A stretch of 64,000 nucleotides of DNA from Bacillota bacterium. Lineage in GTDB: Bacteria; Bacillota; Clostridia; Peptostreptococcales; Anaerovoracaceae. Shown here one piece after another: positions 16,344 to 25,029 of this stretch; the first letter of the stretch is position 1; every line of letters begins with the position of its first letter. Below the pieces are notes generated by a model. That model made no database searches. It saw nothing but the letters and a program-made list of their open reading frames with translations, and had not been told where the DNA came from. The translations under genes and the position numbers were made by a program. The DNA is taken from contig JAHZHL010000035.1 of the NCBI GenBank assembly GCA_019420305.1, forward strand, positions 152,834 to 216,833, read 5' to 3'.

Positions 16344-17855
16344 TTATCTCATATTACTGCTGTTTGAAGTTTCTTTCAAAATGACATCGTGTGCTCCGCC
16401 CTCCACGATACTGGTCGCGGAAACAATCGTCATCTTCGCTTTTTTCTGCAGCTCCGGAATCGTCAGTGCTCCGCAGTTGCACATCGTGGATTTCACCTTC
16501 TGCAGGGAGTAGCGCACATTGTCGCTCAGTGCTCCCGCGTAAGGAACATAGGAGTCTACACCCTCTTCAAAGGAAAGCTTGCTGTCGCCGCCCATGTCGT
16601 AACGCTGCCAGTTCCTGGCGCGGTTGGAGCCTTCTCCCCAGTACTCCTTCACATAATTTCCGTTAATATTCAGTTTGTTGGTCGGAGATTCGTCAAACCG
16701 GGAGAAATATCTTCCCAGCATGATAAAGTCCGCTCCCATAGCCAGTGCCAGGGTCATATGATAATCGTAAACAATTCCGCCGTCTGAACAGATCGGAATG
16801 TAGATTCCGGTTTTCTCATAGTACTCGTTTCTGGCCTGCGCTACCTCGATAACCGCGCTGGCCTGGCCGCGTCCGATTCCCTTCTGCTCTCTTGTAATAC
16901 AGATGGAACCGCCGCCGATGCCGATCTTGATGAAGTCTGCTCCCGCTTCCGCCAGATAGTTGAATCCATCCCGATCCACAACATTTCCGGCGCCGATTTT
17001 CACGGAATCTCCGTACTTCTCGCGGACAAAATCCAGCGTATCCTTCTGCCACTCGGAAAAACCCTCGGAAGAATCGATGCAGAGCACGTCCGCTCCCGCT
17101 TCTACCAGAGCCGGTATCCGTTCCGCGTAATCCCGGGTATTAACGCCGGCTCCCACCATATAACGCTTGTGCTCGTCCAGCAACTCGTTAGGATACGCTT
17201 TGTGGGTATCATAGTCCTTGCGGAATACAAAATGCGTCAGTCTCTGATTATCGTCGATTACCGGAACCGTATTCAGTTTGTTGTCCCACAGAACATCATT
17301 GGCTTCCGAAAGAGTCGCGCCTTCTTTTACATAAATCAGCTTTTCAAAGGGCGTCATGAACTCTTTTACCTTTGTTTCCAGCGACATCCGGCTGATCCGG
17401 TAGTCTCTGCTGGTCACAATACCGACCAGCTTGCCTTCCGCCGTTCCGTCCTCGGTAACCGCCGTCGTCGAATGACCGGTTCGCTTTTTCAGCTCCAGCA
17501 GTTCGCCCAGGGTCTGATCCGGCCGGATATTGGCGTCGCTCGTTACAAATCCCGCCTTGTGGCTCTTCACTCTGCGGATCATCGCCGCCTGATTCTCAAT
17601 GGTCTGAGACGCATATATAAAAGAAATTCCGCCTTCCTTGGCCAGCGCGACCGCCAGCTTATCATCGGATACCGCCTGCATGATGGCGGAAACAAGCGGA
17701 ATCTTCATACTGATTGCGGATTCTTCACCTTTCCTGAACTTGACTACCGGAGTCGCAAGACTCACGTTATCAACCCTGCACTCCTTTGAAGAATACCCCG
17801 GAACCAGCAAATACTCACTGAATGTCCTGGATGGTTCATTAAAATACTCTGCCAT
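16344..17855 (-). CDS. guaB: IMP dehydrogenase, Tritrichomonas-like class
   Basis: Oxidises IMP to XMP with NAD, the committed step to GMP. The 503-residue protein has two CBS domains (about 95-220) inside a TIM barrel, the catalytic Cys319 in GGGSICITREQKGIG, and the flap Arg418-Tyr419 in RARNWQRYD. These numbers equal those of the Tritrichomonas foetus enzyme, which it closely resembles along its length and which is thought to be of bacterial origin. The ATG at 17855 is preceded by AAGGAGG. A TTG seven codons earlier is less likely, since that site would then be inside the gene. Confidence 0.96.
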   Translation of the reverse strand: MAEYFNEPSRTFSEYLLVPGYSSKECRVDNVSLATPVVKFRKGEESAISMKIPLVSAIMQAVSDDKLAVALAKEGGISFIYASQTIENQAAMIRRVKSHKAGFVTSDANIRPDQTLGELLELKKRTGHSTTAVTEDGTAEGKLVGIVTSRDYRISRMSLETKVKEFMTPFEKLIYVKEGATLSEANDVLWDNKLNTVPVIDDNQRLTHFVFRKDYDTHKAYPNELLDEHKRYMVGAGVNTRDYAERIPALVEAGADVLCIDSSEGFSEWQKDTLDFVREKYGDSVKIGAGNVVDRDGFNYLAEAGADFIKIGIGGGSICITREQKGIGRGQASAVIEVAQARNEYYEKTGIYIPICSDGGIVYDYHMTLALAMGADFIMLGRYFSRFDESPTNKLNINGNYVKEYWGEGSNRARNWQRYDMGGDSKLSFEEGVDSYVPYAGALSDNVRYSLQKVKSTMCNCGALTIPELQKKAKMTIVSATSIVEGGAHDVILKETSNSSNMR

Positions 17856-17923
17856 ATTGCCCTCCTTATTACTCAACGTTTCTTACAAAACAACTGCTTC
17901 TTTCTTTTCTATTTCTCAGCGCT

Positions 17924-18706
17924 TCAGGACTCGCCCAGATATTCCTCCAGAGTCACGCCCCGGCTGTAAATCTCGGCAGCCGCGTCTTTCCCCACATAGC
18001 GCAGATGCCACGGCTCATACTCATATCCGGTAATATCCTCTTTCCCTTTCGGATATCGAATGATAAAGCCGTACTTGTGCGCGTTTTTCGCGAGCCATTT
18101 TCCCTCAGCCGTATTACCGTACGCCTGCACCAGATTGTAATTGACCGACGGCGAGGAAACATCCGCGACCAGTCCTGTCTGATGTTCACTGTATCCCGGC
18201 TTTGCGCTGTACTGTTCCGCCCGGTTCTTTCCGTCCTCCTTTACATACTGACGATAAAGAACCTGCTGATAGGAATACGGCCGATATCCGCTGGTCAGCT
18301 TGATGATATGACCTTCCCGTTTCGCTGCTTTTGTCAGCCGATTAAAAGCATTCGCCGCCTTCCTGCGCATTTTCTGATACTTGCCGTCTCTGTCGCCTGC
18401 TACAGAATTCACATTCTTCAGATCTTCCGGCTCATAATTCTTTCCAAGCCCATGGGTCTTATTCACCAGAATCAGATACTCGGAAGACTTGTCCACCGTG
18501 GAAACCTTATCCTCTTCAGAGGTCGAAGTTTCTTCCCGGGCAGTTTCCGACTGTGCCGGCGCGGAAGCGCTGACCGAAACGGTTTCTCCCTCTCCCGCCT
18601 TGTCCCGTATATGCGGCGACACGAAAAAATTGAACCCCGACAATACCAGAAACAACAAAATCAACACAAAGGCTCTGCGTCTTTTTCCCCTTCTGTTTCC
18701 AGTCAT
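17924..18706 (-). CDS. VanY-type D-alanyl-D-alanine carboxypeptidase
   Basis: Membrane-anchored peptidase (M15B) that trims the terminal D-Ala from peptidoglycan stem peptides outside the cell. Of 260 residues, 12-30 form a signal anchor, 40-75 a Ser/Glu-rich linker, and the rest the zinc domain with His175 and Asp182 in SEHQTGLVADV, Glu231 and His234 in YEPWHLRYVG. AAAGGGG precedes the ATG. It is 69 bases ahead of guaB without a visible terminator, so read-through into guaBA is possible. No other van genes are near, so housekeeping wall turnover is more likely than vancomycin resistance. Confidence 0.9.
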   Translation of the reverse strand: MTGNRRGKRRRAFVLILLFLVLSGFNFFVSPHIRDKAGEGETVSVSASAPAQSETAREETSTSEEDKVSTVDKSSEYLILVNKTHGLGKNYEPEDLKNVNSVAGDRDGKYQKMRRKAANAFNRLTKAAKREGHIIKLTSGYRPYSYQQVLYRQYVKEDGKNRAEQYSAKPGYSEHQTGLVADVSSPSVNYNLVQAYGNTAEGKWLAKNAHKYGFIIRYPKGKEDITGYEYEPWHLRYVGKDAAAEIYSRGVTLEEYLGES

Positions 18707-18751
18707 TTTCTTTCCCCTTTTGTTCCTTATGTATAAAACTGATACTAACTT

Positions 18752-18780
18752 ATTCTATAATAAATCACCTGTTTTTACAA
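18752..18780 (-). promoter_or_regulatory. Promoter of the vanY-like gene
   Basis: TTGTAA (18775-18780), 17-base spacer, TAGAAT (18752-18757) on the minus strand, 45 bases upstream of the ATG. Confidence 0.65.
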
Positions 18781-18803
18781 TTCCCTTTTCCCCTTTTTTC
18801 GCT

Positions 18804-18841
18804 GTTCCGCATTATGAAACCGACTGTCTGCATTGCGGAAC
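18804..18841. repeat. Inverted repeat upstream of the FIST gene promoter
   Basis: GTTCCGCA (18804-18811) and TGCGGAAC (18834-18841) are exact complements, ending 9 bases before the -35 of the FIST promoter. They could be half-sites for a regulator or a hairpin. Confidence 0.45.
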
Positions 18842-18849
18842 CGGCTCTA

Positions 18850-18878
18850 TTGACTAGCAGAACTTTCAGAATTATCCT
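18850..18878 (+). promoter_or_regulatory. Probable promoter of the FIST-aldehyde dehydrogenase operon
   Basis: TTGACT (18850-18855), 17-base spacer, TATCCT (18873-18878). The -35 is good and the -10 is weak, consistent with an activated promoter. Confidence 0.5.
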
Positions 18879-18939
18879 ATAAGTGGTTAAGGAACCAGGA
18901 AAGAGATTAAGAACAGAATCAATCATAAGGAGGTATAGA

Positions 18940-20109
18940 ATGATGTTAAACGCAAAAACAGGTACAAGCATAAAGAAAGACGCGGCGCTCGCAGGAAAAG
19001 AAGCTGCTCAGCAGGTAAAAGAAATCGCGGACAATATGAAGCTGGCTTTTGTATACAGTGGGGTTCAGTACGATCAGAAAACGTTGCTTAACGCCATTTC
19101 CGCTGAGCTTCCGGGGATTCCGCTGATCGGAAATACATCCTTTACAGGGGTGATCACGCAGGATGGATTTGTAACTGGCGACGATGGATTCGTCGGCATC
19201 ATGGGAATCGCGGATCCGGATCTGAAAGTCGGAGTGGCGGGAATGCCCAAAGAAGGCACAGCGCGGGAGACCGGAAAGAAAGTCGCCCAGATGGCGCTGA
19301 AAAACGCCGGTACGGACAAAGCCCCCGATTACTTCTATATGTCCGCTCCGTCCGGGGAAGAGGAATTTTATCTGAAAGGCATTACGGAGGTCATCGGAAG
19401 AGTTCCGATGTTCGGTGGAACAGCCGCGGACAACACCATTACCGGAGAATGGCTGATTTACACCGATCAGATGGTAGCTCCGGAAGGCGTATCCGTCGCT
19501 TTCTTCTACACGGACAAGCCATTTGCCAATAAATTTACCGGCGCTTACCGTGAAACCGGAAAAGCCGGCGTCATTACAAAGATCGACGGATATCGAACCC
19601 TTCAGGAAATTGATGGTGTCGCCGCCCTGGATAAATATCGGGAATGGACCGGCGCCAGCGCGGCGGATGTAGCGGGAGGAAATCTTTTAAGCTACGCCAT
19701 TACCAATCCGCTGGGCGTTAAGGATCGTCTGGGCGATTTGACCGCTATCCGCCACCCCATGAACGGAAACGATGACGGCTCCATGGCTATCGGAAATAAT
19801 CTGGCTGTCGGGACAGCGGTTGTTCTTATGGAAGCGACCGTTGACGAACTGATTTCCTCCGTAGGCAAGACTCTGGAAGAGTTAAAAGCGAAAATGAACG
19901 GCGAAATCGGAGCCCTTCATCTAGTCCACTGCGGCGGAAGAAGAGCCGGAATTGACGCCAGAATCGGAGAGGTCGCGGATCTGATTAAAAAGACAGTTGG
20001 TGACATTCCGTTCATTACCGAATTTACCTTCGGCGAATACGGATATGAAGATGACGGAAACAATACCTGCGGCGGACTGATGCTGTCCTTTACCGCATTT
20101 GGAAAATAA
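18940..20109 (+). CDS. FIST N/C-domain sensory protein
   Basis: Cytoplasmic 389-residue protein with the FIST_N and FIST_C arrangement (small-molecule sensory domains, often suggested to bind amino acids). Recognisable parts are LIGNTSFTGVITQDGF near residue 70, PMFGGTAADNTITGEWLIY near 165, and the C-terminal LVHCGGRRAGI and TFGEYGYE stretches. AAGGAGG lies before tandem ATG codons at 18940 and 18943. No output domain is fused. The aldehyde dehydrogenase gene follows after 35 bases with no terminator, so they are probably co-transcribed. Confidence 0.82.
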   Translation: MMLNAKTGTSIKKDAALAGKEAAQQVKEIADNMKLAFVYSGVQYDQKTLLNAISAELPGIPLIGNTSFTGVITQDGFVTGDDGFVGIMGIADPDLKVGVAGMPKEGTARETGKKVAQMALKNAGTDKAPDYFYMSAPSGEEEFYLKGITEVIGRVPMFGGTAADNTITGEWLIYTDQMVAPEGVSVAFFYTDKPFANKFTGAYRETGKAGVITKIDGYRTLQEIDGVAALDKYREWTGASAADVAGGNLLSYAITNPLGVKDRLGDLTAIRHPMNGNDDGSMAIGNNLAVGTAVVLMEATVDELISSVGKTLEELKAKMNGEIGALHLVHCGGRRAGIDARIGEVADLIKKTVGDIPFITEFTFGEYGYEDDGNNTCGGLMLSFTAFGK

Positions 20110-20144
20110 GGGAAACCACAAAAAACAGAAGGGAGAACAGGACT

Positions 20145-21578
20145 ATGAAAATGATTATTAATGGGAAAAAAGTGGATAGCGTAAGCGGCGAAACCTTTGA
20201 TGTACTGGCGCCTGCCACCGGAAAGGTAATTGAAAGCGTACCAAAGGCAACCGCGGAAGATGTGGAAAAAGCCATCGACGCGGCAGTTGCCGGGCAGAAA
20301 GTCTGGGAGCAGGTTCCTATTTCCGAACGGGCAAAGGTACTGTATAAATTCCTGGACATTGTAGAACAGAACAAAGAAAGTCTCGCTCAGACCTTGTCGG
20401 CGGAAAACGGAAAGCCGATTAATGAGGCGAGAGCGGAAATCGGCAATATCAACATCGGATTCTCCGGATTCATCGAACACGCCAAACATTACTACGGGTC
20501 TATTATCCCTCCGGGAACCGAAGCCGGACAGGAGTCGCACATGCAGCTTGTAACAAGAGAACCAATCGGCGTTGTGGCGTGTATCATTCCGTTCAACTTC
20601 CCATGCGACCTGTACGATCAGAAAGTAGCGCCGGCCCTGATGATGGGAAACGCCGCCATCGTGCTGCCGTCTTCGGACAACCCGCTGACTCTGATGAGGC
20701 TGACAGAAATGCTGGTGGAAGCAGGGGTTCCTAACGGAGCCATCCAGTGTCTGACTGCGCCGGGAGCTGTAAAGAGCACAGCTGTCGCGGATCCGCGGGT
20801 TCATCTGGTCACTCTGACCGGCAGCACCGAAGTAGGCATTGATACCGCGAAAATCGCCGCCGGAAACCTTACCCATACTGCTCTGGAGCTGGGCGGAAAC
20901 GACGCTTTCATCCTGTTGGAGGATGGAGATGTGGATCTGGCTGTGGAAGAAATGGTATGGGGACGTATGTACAATACCGGTCAGGTATGCTGCGCCAGCA
21001 AACGTTTTCTGATTCACAATTCGCTGAAGGATGAATTCGCGAAGAAATGCGTAGAACGAATCAAACAGATGAAGGTCGGCATGCCGGATCAGGAAGATAC
21101 GCAGATTGCCTGCCTGATCAGCGAAAAGGCCGCGATCAAAGTAGAAAAAGAAGTGGAATTGACCGTTCAGCAGGGCGGAAAGATCATTCTGGGCGGACAC
21201 AGAAACGGAGCCTTCTACGAACCGACGGTTATTGTAGATGTTCCAAAGACCGCGGATGTAGCGAAAGATATGGAAATTTTCGGACCGGTTGTTCCGATTA
21301 TCGGCTTTGACACAGACGAAGAAGCGATTGAAATTGCCAATAATTCCATCTTCGGTCTCTCAAGCTGTGTATTCTCAAGAGATCAGAAGAGAGCCTTCAA
21401 GGTCGCCAAAGCCATGGAGGCCGGCGGTGCCGTCATTAACGGAGCCAGCTTCTTCCGCGCTTTCGAAATGCCGTTCGGCGGATGGAAGCACAGCGGAATC
21501 GGAACCGAAGGTGTCATGTCCACCTTCGACGAAATGACCAGGGTAAAAAATATTGTTCTCAAGAATATCTACGAATAA
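20145..21578 (+). CDS. NAD(P)-dependent aldehyde dehydrogenase
   Basis: 477-residue ALDH-superfamily enzyme oxidising an aldehyde to its acid. The general base Glu lies in ALELGGND and the catalytic Cys in NTGQVCCASKR. FNFPCDLYDQKVAPAL near residue 150 is the cofactor-site region. GAAGGGAG precedes the ATG. It is second in an operon with the FIST protein and ends at a strong terminator. Succinate-semialdehyde or lactaldehyde-like substrates are possible; the sequence does not tell which. Confidence 0.9.
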   Translation: MKMIINGKKVDSVSGETFDVLAPATGKVIESVPKATAEDVEKAIDAAVAGQKVWEQVPISERAKVLYKFLDIVEQNKESLAQTLSAENGKPINEARAEIGNINIGFSGFIEHAKHYYGSIIPPGTEAGQESHMQLVTREPIGVVACIIPFNFPCDLYDQKVAPALMMGNAAIVLPSSDNPLTLMRLTEMLVEAGVPNGAIQCLTAPGAVKSTAVADPRVHLVTLTGSTEVGIDTAKIAAGNLTHTALELGGNDAFILLEDGDVDLAVEEMVWGRMYNTGQVCCASKRFLIHNSLKDEFAKKCVERIKQMKVGMPDQEDTQIACLISEKAAIKVEKEVELTVQQGGKIILGGHRNGAFYEPTVIVDVPKTADVAKDMEIFGPVVPIIGFDTDEEAIEIANNSIFGLSSCVFSRDQKRAFKVAKAMEAGGAVINGASFFRAFEMPFGGWKHSGIGTEGVMSTFDEMTRVKNIVLKNIYE

Positions 21579-21591
21579 GACACATACCCAC

Positions 21592-21628
21592 AAAAAGAAA
21601 ACGGGCGCTCCGCTCGTTTTCTTTTTTT
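21592..21628 (+). terminator. Terminator of the aldehyde dehydrogenase operon
   Basis: A 16-base arm ending AAAACGGGCG (21592-21607) pairs with CGCTCGTTTTC plus T residues (21611-21626). The T-rich strand serves the plus-strand operon; the A-rich side could also serve the converging minus-strand gene. Confidence 0.88.
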
Positions 21629-22777
21629 CTACTCATTTTCCTTCCCTGGCTTTTGGGTAAAGAAAATGGATCCGATCAGAGCGACAAAAGGCACCGCCGC
21701 GATAATTCCCATGCTTCCGGCAATTCCCTGCATAATTTCAATTCCTGTATTGTAGGAATTTATAATCTGCATATAGGGCAGATCATACGCGTAATTGAGA
21801 ACCAGGGTTGACAGCGAGCCTCCAACAAAGGCCAAAATCAAGGTATTGCTCATTGTCCCCATGGTATCTCTTCCCACATTCATTCCCGCATGGAACAACG
21901 CATGCCTGGTAATATCCGGCTTGTGCCGCTTTACTTCATTCATGGCGGAGGCAATATCCACCGCTACATCCATCACCGCTCCCAGAGCGGAAATAATAAT
22001 TCCCGCGAAGAGGAGCTCCCCGACATTCACCTTTGAATACTGGGCGATATAAAGGAGGCTCTCAATGTCAGACACATTATATCCGTCAATCCCCGCGACA
22101 ATTCCAAACATAACCGCGGAAACCGCCGCGATTATAACACCAAACACCGTTCCCAGAATCGCCGCCGCCGATTTCCTGGATACCCCGCTGACGACAAAAA
22201 TTGTAAAAACAGTCGTAAACATGGATACAAGAACTGCCGAAAGCAACGGGGAAACGCCTCGGTACATAAGAGGCAGCATCACCGCGAAAATGCACACCAG
22301 CGCGAAGATCAAACTAATCGCCGCTTTCACGCCTTTTACGCCTCCGATTAACCCCAGCATCAGAAAGAAAAGCAGCGCGTACCCGTAAATCGCCAGCGTT
22401 CTGTCCTGACTGTACACGGTAGCCATTGCCGTATCCCCACTTTTACTTAAGATGACAATGACCCGCATCCCTTCCTTGCAGTCCGCGCCGAACAGTGTCC
22501 CGCTCGGACTGGTCGCTTCCATCGTTTCTCCCTCATGATCCCCTTTTGTAATTTCAATTTCGATTTCCTGGCTGCCATACCGCTGTCCGTCTTCTGCCAG
22601 ATTATCTTTAATAACGCGAGTAACTACGGCATTCTCAAAGTCTCTGCCGTAGGTACCCACAATTTCCGCCTTATCAAAATCGTTGATGAGCACGATTCCG
22701 ATCAGGAACAATATGAACAGCATAGACGCCAGGAGAAGGGTCAGCGCCCTTCTCTTTCCCAGCATTGCCTTTTCCAT
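21629..22777 (-). CDS. YibE/F-like membrane protein
   Basis: 382-residue protein of the YibE/F family (function not established). One N-terminal helix (about 11-32) is followed by an extracytoplasmic domain to about residue 128, then seven or so helices with conserved polar segments DVAVDIASAMNEVKRHKPDI and HAGMNVGRDTMGTMSNTLILAF. The ribosome binding site is weak for both candidate starts (22777 and 22765). The upstream phosphatase stops 8 bases before, suggesting translational coupling. Confidence 0.82.
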   Translation of the reverse strand: MEKAMLGKRRALTLLLASMLFILFLIGIVLINDFDKAEIVGTYGRDFENAVVTRVIKDNLAEDGQRYGSQEIEIEITKGDHEGETMEATSPSGTLFGADCKEGMRVIVILSKSGDTAMATVYSQDRTLAIYGYALLFFLMLGLIGGVKGVKAAISLIFALVCIFAVMLPLMYRGVSPLLSAVLVSMFTTVFTIFVVSGVSRKSAAAILGTVFGVIIAAVSAVMFGIVAGIDGYNVSDIESLLYIAQYSKVNVGELLFAGIIISALGAVMDVAVDIASAMNEVKRHKPDITRHALFHAGMNVGRDTMGTMSNTLILAFVGGSLSTLVLNYAYDLPYMQIINSYNTGIEIMQGIAGSMGIIAAVPFVALIGSIFFTQKPGKENE

Positions 22778-22785
22778 AAATGATT

Positions 22786-24840
22786 CTATCTAACCTTCAC
22801 TCTCTTAGCAGCACTGTAAGCGCTGAATACTTTCTTGCCATTTACGTTTCTGTATGCTCTCACCTTGATGTAACGGTTTCCTTTTTTCAGTTTTTTCACT
22901 GTTGTCTTGAGCGTTCTGCCCTTCTTGATGGTCTTTACCGCCTTGTATTTTCCGGTTTTTTTAGATGCCGCGTAAACTCTGTAACCGTTGGCGCCCGGAA
23001 CCCTCTTCCATCTTACAGTTGCCTTTTTATTTCCAATCGCTTTTGCGCGGACGATCGGCTTTTTCGGTCGAATTTTAAAGGTCTTTTTTACAGTTCCTTG
23101 GTAGTCGCCTTTTCCTGTAATAGTTACTGAGGCGGTACCCATTTTCTTATTATTGCTGTAAGAAACGGTGTAGTCTTTATTTGCTGCCAGAGTCTTTCCA
23201 TTGTACTTTACTGCAATACTCTGTGTCTGTTTTTTGCCATTATAGGTTTTGTCCTTGATTCCGCTTACAACGGCTTTCGAAATATCATAAGTTTCTTTCG
23301 CCGGAGCGATCGGTTTCTTCTCTTCCTTGATAATCGTGTAAGTGGAGGAGTTTTCCAGCTGCTCGCCGGTGCTGGCGTCGTAAGTCGTAATGGACAGACG
23401 GTTGTCGCTTACATTCATTACCGAATAGGTCGGCGTCCAGGTCTGACTTCTCTCGGCGATGAAATTCTGCTGTTCCGCAATCAGTTCATAGAACTTGGAT
23501 CCAGTAGCGGAATTCTGTTCAAAGTATACCGTTCCTTCCGGATTTGTCAGTGTATTTCCATCTTCCGCTGTGCTGGTCAGATTATAGCACAGATTCTCTT
23601 TCTGATAATCTTCATCCCCCCGATAGTTGGAATTGTTGTATTCTTTATGTTCCTTTCCGTCGCCGGTCAGCTGGTAACTTCTGGAATAGGTGTGGTCATG
23701 CCCCTGGAGCACAACATCGATATCATACTCGTCCATCAGCGGAGTCAGCTGTGTTCTCAGCACCATGCCGTCTGAATCCGAGTGATCCGCCCCGGAACCG
23801 TAGATGTCCTGATGGAAAATAACCACCCGCCATTTGCAGTCTTTGTTTTCATCCACCGCCTTTTTGATTACATTCTCATGGGTCGCGCAGTTGTAATTAT
23901 TCGTGTCAATGGAAATGTAGAGAACATCTCCGTATGTGAAGTAATAATCCGAACCAGCGGTTGTATGTCCGTCCGTATAGGCGCTCTGACTTCCGTCTGT
24001 GTTAAAGGAGTTGGGGTTGTTAAAGTGCCAAGAATAGTTCTTGTTTCCGCTGTCATGGTTTCCGATGATGTTCGAGCTTGGAAGGGAATCCATAGCCTCC
24101 GGATACAGATATCCCGCGTATTCATACTCATTTCCCGCTGTGTTGACCTGGTCGCCCGCGGAAATCATAAAACTCAGATCCTCGTGCTGAGCCGCGGTTT
24201 CATTGAGGATTTCATTCCAGTTGTACGCATCGTTGCGCGCTGCCAGCTGGCCTGAAAGCTTTCCATCCGCTCCGGTCTGTCCGCTGCACGCGCCGATCTG
24301 CGGATCCGCTACGTAAAGAACGGAATAATTGTCAAAATCATTTACCCGGTAAGTCTCTACATCCTGCCACGCGCCATTCTGGTAAACCTGATAATAATAC
24401 TTGGAATTTTCTTTGATTCCCGTCACGGTCACTTTGTTGGCCATGTAAGTTCCGTCACTTAAGGACTCTTCTGATTTCAATGTTTCTGAGTAGTTGATAT
24501 TCGTCGCTTCCTGAGTCCCTTCGTGCTGTTTCGCGCTTTTCAGTCCGTTTTTCGTCTTGGAAATTCTTACCTTGGGAGTTTCCTCTTCATGAGAGTACCA
24601 CGCGAAGTTCAGCTCTGTTTCGTCCGCTCCCGGAGTCAGGGAAACCTGCTCATAGTCGTCTTTGATGGTTTCCCAATCTGTTTTCCACTGTGTCCAGCTT
24701 GCCGAATCCGCCGACTGGGAAGCGTCATTCCAATGTTCGGTCGCCGCGTAAACTCCGGATCCCACGGATGTCAATACGAAGACCGCTGTCGCAAGAGCAA
24801 TTTTTCTCATCGCGAAACTTCTGTTTCTTTTCTGTGACAT
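22786..24840 (-). CDS. Secreted purple acid phosphatase-like metallophosphatase with FN3 tail
   Basis: 684-residue exported protein. A signal peptide (about 1-32, ending VYAATEHW) leads to a PAP-like N-terminal domain, then the calcineurin-type dimetal core: Asp179 (ADPQ), Asp230 (AGDQ), Asn261-His262 (GNHD), His343 (FHQD) and His381/383 (GHDHTYS). After about residue 525 come an Ig-like repeat (KDKTYNGKKQTQSIAV...) and a basic FN3 module near the C terminus. AGGAGGT precedes the ATG at 24840. It probably removes phosphate from extracellular substrates. The related FN3 modules also occur in the subtilase cluster 2-5 kb away. Confidence 0.88.
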   Translation of the reverse strand: MSQKRNRSFAMRKIALATAVFVLTSVGSGVYAATEHWNDASQSADSASWTQWKTDWETIKDDYEQVSLTPGADETELNFAWYSHEEETPKVRISKTKNGLKSAKQHEGTQEATNINYSETLKSEESLSDGTYMANKVTVTGIKENSKYYYQVYQNGAWQDVETYRVNDFDNYSVLYVADPQIGACSGQTGADGKLSGQLAARNDAYNWNEILNETAAQHEDLSFMISAGDQVNTAGNEYEYAGYLYPEAMDSLPSSNIIGNHDSGNKNYSWHFNNPNSFNTDGSQSAYTDGHTTAGSDYYFTYGDVLYISIDTNNYNCATHENVIKKAVDENKDCKWRVVIFHQDIYGSGADHSDSDGMVLRTQLTPLMDEYDIDVVLQGHDHTYSRSYQLTGDGKEHKEYNNSNYRGDEDYQKENLCYNLTSTAEDGNTLTNPEGTVYFEQNSATGSKFYELIAEQQNFIAERSQTWTPTYSVMNVSDNRLSITTYDASTGEQLENSSTYTIIKEEKKPIAPAKETYDISKAVVSGIKDKTYNGKKQTQSIAVKYNGKTLAANKDYTVSYSNNKKMGTASVTITGKGDYQGTVKKTFKIRPKKPIVRAKAIGNKKATVRWKRVPGANGYRVYAASKKTGKYKAVKTIKKGRTLKTTVKKLKKGNRYIKVRAYRNVNGKKVFSAYSAAKRVKVR

Positions 24841-24939
24841 GTTTCTTTTTACCTCCTGTTCAAAACACCTTTTGCAAATGCCCTTCTTGAAATACAGCTG
24901 CATTATAATCTTCGTTTGTTAAATCTTTTCGTTTTTGCA

Positions 24940-24966
24940 TTGTTAAGTTTGGGTTAAACTTAACAA
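24940..24966. promoter_or_regulatory. Perfect inverted repeat upstream of the phosphatase gene
   Basis: TTGTTAAGTTT (24940-24950), a 5-base centre, AAACTTAACAA (24956-24966). It lies just upstream of a TATAAT box (24902-24907, minus strand) that lacks a good -35, the layout of an activator or repressor site. Confidence 0.5.
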
Positions 24967-24983
24967 AAACACTTGAAAGCATT

Positions 24984-25024
24984 GAAAAACCCGCATTCTC
25001 TTCTTTTCGAGAATGCGGGTTTTC
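24984..25024 (-). terminator. Terminator of the IclR gene
   Basis: GAAAAACCCGCATTCTC (24984-25000) pairs with GAGAATGCGGGTTTTC (25009-25024). The T-rich end on the minus strand suits the gene ending at 25030. Confidence 0.88.
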
Positions 25025-25029
25025 TTCGT

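Noticed and set aside
17924..18706. Vancomycin-resistance gene vanY
   Set aside because: The family is right but there are no vanHAX or vanRS genes nearby, so ordinary cell wall trimming is more likely.
19917..21200. A 427-codon minus-strand frame opposite the FIST and aldehyde dehydrogenase genes
   Set aside because: It spans two convincing plus-strand genes and their gap, has no start context and no recognisable domain.
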